DNA from: JBOFLO01 sp051657905
Lineage (GTDB): Bacteria > Patescibacteriota > Gracilibacteria > UBA1369
Assembly: GCA_051657905.1 (NCBI GenBank)
Contig: JBOFLO010000047.1
Span: 1-16,027 of the forward strand
Length of the DNA stretch: 16,027 nucleotides
Direction: 5' to 3'
Every line of letters begins with the position of its first letter. The stretch's first letter is position 1. The position numbers and the translations under genes were made by a program. A model generated the notes under the pieces. That model saw only the letters and a program-made list of their open reading frames with translations. It ran no database searches and was not told the DNA's origin. Shown piece after piece: positions 14,421 through 16,027 of this stretch.

Positions 14421-16027
14421 TTACTCTTCTCCGACTAGGATTTTGTTGGCCGTAGCGCGGTAAACGCTGTAAATATTTTCGGTGGTTTCTACACCATCTT
14501 TGTCGACAATAATACGATCCCAGCTAGCATCGAATCCGACATTTGCTCGCTCTACTTGCTTTCGAACCCCAGGTGGAAGTGTTTTGGTTGGAATTAATTG
14601 AGTTCCTCCAGTTCCACGATTATTGCCCTTCCAATAATTGGCCAAACGAACTTGGCGGCCGTCGGAAGTTCCGTAGAAATTCACATAAGCATGATCGCCT
14701 TCAACTACGGTTTGAATAAGAATATGGCCGGGAGTGTTGTTGGTGAAAATCAAATCTTTAACGCCTGGATAAATAGTGGCGTCCAAACCGTAACCGTCAA
14801 CTTGGGCATAATAGCCAACAGCGTAGGAATGAGGGGAGCGTTCATCGATGGTTAGGCCGGATAAAAGAGCGGCTTTATAAACTGTTGAAGAAACCTGACA
14901 AACTCCTCCGCCGAATTCCGGAACTGTTCCGGTGGATTTGATTACCAATTCCAATTTATATCCGGTTGAGCCGTCAACCTCGCCCAAGCGTTCGTTGAAA
15001 GAATAGGTTTGGCCGGGAGCTATTAATTGAGCCTGGTAGCGGTCCATGGCGGTTTGGATATTGTGGCGGCGGTTGGGGGTGGAGCCGGCGAAGGCGGTGT
15101 GGCCGACGCTGACTAAATCCTTAATGCCTTTTTCCTGTAGATCCGCCGGGGCTTCTACGCTGCCCTTGCTTTCTTCAGTAGGGATTTGGATTTCGGTGTC
15201 CAAAGTGTTGATAGAAGCTTCCAATAATTTGCGGAAATCTTCTTTTTTAACAGAGATGCCGTGGCTGGCGCGTCCTTCAAATTGAATTTGTCCCTGATCA
15301 TCGTAAAAGATTTTTACATTGGAAACAGGAACTTCGATTTTGGAAAAAATTTCATTTTGAAAATATTCGTCGAAGAATTGATCATTGATGGCTAACATAA
15401 TTTGCCCTTCGACTTTTTTATAATCCAAACCATTCAAATGATCTTTGAGATTAAGAGTCCAAGATTGATTGGCGTGTTTTAAAGTGAGAGGGGATTCGAT
15501 TTTGACCAAGAGGTCTGAACGATAGGCTTCCAATTCTGCGGAATTAACTTCAGGAAGTTCTTCGATTAAAGATAATTCAATGGTTGAACTATCCAAATTA
15601 TTAAGATGGCTTTCTAAATCCTTTTGTAATTTTTCACGATCAATAACTTTTCCAATCTGCTCAGGCTTAACCTGAATATTCTTTTTCTCATCAAAGAAAA
15701 AGCTGGCATTGGAGGCGCGCTGGGTGGTTAAAGCTAACTTTTCCTCTAAACTTTTTTGCAATAAATCGAGATCGTATTGATAAGCTGGATTGAGAGTTTT
15801 TTCACTGACTGAGGAAGCAATTAAAGTAGTGAAATTACTATTATTGAAATCGAATTTTGGTAGATTGGTGAAAGTTTGATCGGCGGAGAGATTGATTTGT
15901 AAATCGGTGAGAGGTATTTCGATATTCTGTGTAGTTGGCTGATCAGGGTTTTCGCTTGGAGAAGTTAAAGTGAAGGTGAGGGGAGTTGAGTTGAATTTTT
16001 CAATAGCCTGAGAAAGTTTTTGTTTAG
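14421..16027 (-). CDS. VanW-family wall protein with peptidoglycan-binding domains (N-terminus beyond window)
   Basis: The frame is open from the right edge to TAA at 14421, giving 534 visible residues. An internal TTG at 15761 is not a credible start because coding sequence continues in frame upstream to the edge. The N-terminal part contains two repeats resembling PG_binding_4 (FFFDEKKNIQVKPEQIGKVI; FYDDQGQIQFEGRASHGISV). The VanW domain (visible residues about 308-468) shows YSFNERLGE, PEFGGGVCQVSSTVY, ERSPHSYAV, GLDATIYPGVKDLIF and N.TPGHILIQ. A short G5-like end (NIYSVYRATANKILVG) closes the protein. Architectures like this are exported wall-associated proteins such as Bacillus YoaR; the biochemical role of VanW is not established. 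A signal or membrane segment should lie in the missing N-terminus. The neighbouring surface-protein genes fit an envelope role. Confidence 0.9.
   Translation of the reverse strand, partial: KQKLSQAIEKFNSTPLTFTLTSPSENPDQPTTQNIEIPLTDLQINLSADQTFTNLPKFDFNNSNFTTLIASSVSEKTLNPAYQYDLDLLQKSLEEKLALTTQRASNASFFFDEKKNIQVKPEQIGKVIDREKLQKDLESHLNNLDSSTIELSLIEELPEVNSAELEAYRSDLLVKIESPLTLKHANQSWTLNLKDHLNGLDYKKVEGQIMLAINDQFFDEYFQNEIFSKIEVPVSNVKIFYDDQGQIQFEGRASHGISVKKEDFRKLLEASINTLDTEIQIPTEESKGSVEAPADLQEKGIKDLVSVGHTAFAGSTPNRRHNIQTAMDRYQAQLIAPGQTYSFNERLGEVDGSTGYKLELVIKSTGTVPEFGGGVCQVSSTVYKAALLSGLTIDERSPHSYAVGYYAQVDGYGLDATIYPGVKDLIFTNNTPGHILIQTVVEGDHAYVNFYGTSDGRQVRLANYWKGNNRGTGGTQLIPTKTLPPGVRKQVERANVGFDASWDRIIVDKDGVETTENIYSVYRATANKILVGEE

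Noticed and set aside
15761..15761. TTG start at 15761 for the VanW-family protein
   Set aside because: The same frame stays open with coding-like sequence to the right edge, so the gene begins outside the window.
1..16027. Possible use of the TGA=Gly genetic code of Gracilibacteria/Absconditabacteria
   Set aside because: Glycine-rich frames of 590, 1482 and 1755 codons use only GGN for Gly with no in-frame TGA, and all ORFs end normally at TAA or TAG.

Overview
The window carries seven protein genes and almost no non-coding DNA; no gene-free stretch exceeds about 165 bases. It looks like a bacterial chromosome that is moderately AT-rich. Giant repeat-built surface proteins, few Shine-Dalgarno sequences, very short leaders, a simplified DNA polymerase III delta-prime-like clamp-loader subunit and a VanW/peptidoglycan-binding wall protein together suggest a Candidate Phyla Radiation (Patescibacteria) genome. 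That placement is inference. The long glycine-rich reading frames contain no in-frame TGA, so the standard bacterial code fits and the TGA=Gly code of Gracilibacteria/Absconditabacteria does not.

Layout. On the minus strand from 7047 to the left edge lie two surface-protein genes in tandem. The first encodes 1755 aa: signal peptide, twelve NHL-type repeats, three Calx-beta-like repeats, an Ig-like domain, a Gly/Pro linker, thrombospondin-3 calcium repeats, a conserved membrane-proximal region and a C-terminal membrane helix. Nine bases after it, in the same frame, starts a beta-helix protein cut by the window edge. From 7247 to 9820 is a small housekeeping island: a cyclophilin-type peptidyl-prolyl isomerase lipoprotein (minus), then divergently a delta-prime-like gene and a membrane-anchored TPR protein (plus, three bases apart). 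From 14331 to 9883 (minus) is a third surface protein of 1482 aa, with a beta-helix head on the same C-terminal stalk and anchor as the 1755-aa protein. From the right edge to 14421 (minus) is a VanW-family protein whose N-terminus lies outside the window.

The main observation is a modular surface-protein family. Different exposed heads (beta-propellers or beta-helices) sit on one shared C-terminal cassette of about 500-600 residues: Ig-like domain(s), Gly/Pro linker, Ca-binding repeats, a conserved region of about 270 aa, a membrane helix and a basic tail. Part of the cassette is nearly identical at the DNA level between the two complete genes. The cyclophilin lipoprotein and the VanW protein also act outside the membrane, so most of the window is devoted to the cell envelope. 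Promoter-like and terminator sequences delimit most transcription units: terminators at 7173-7223, 9830-9870 (bidirectional) and 14389-14413, and promoter candidates before 7047, 7951, 8072 and 14331.
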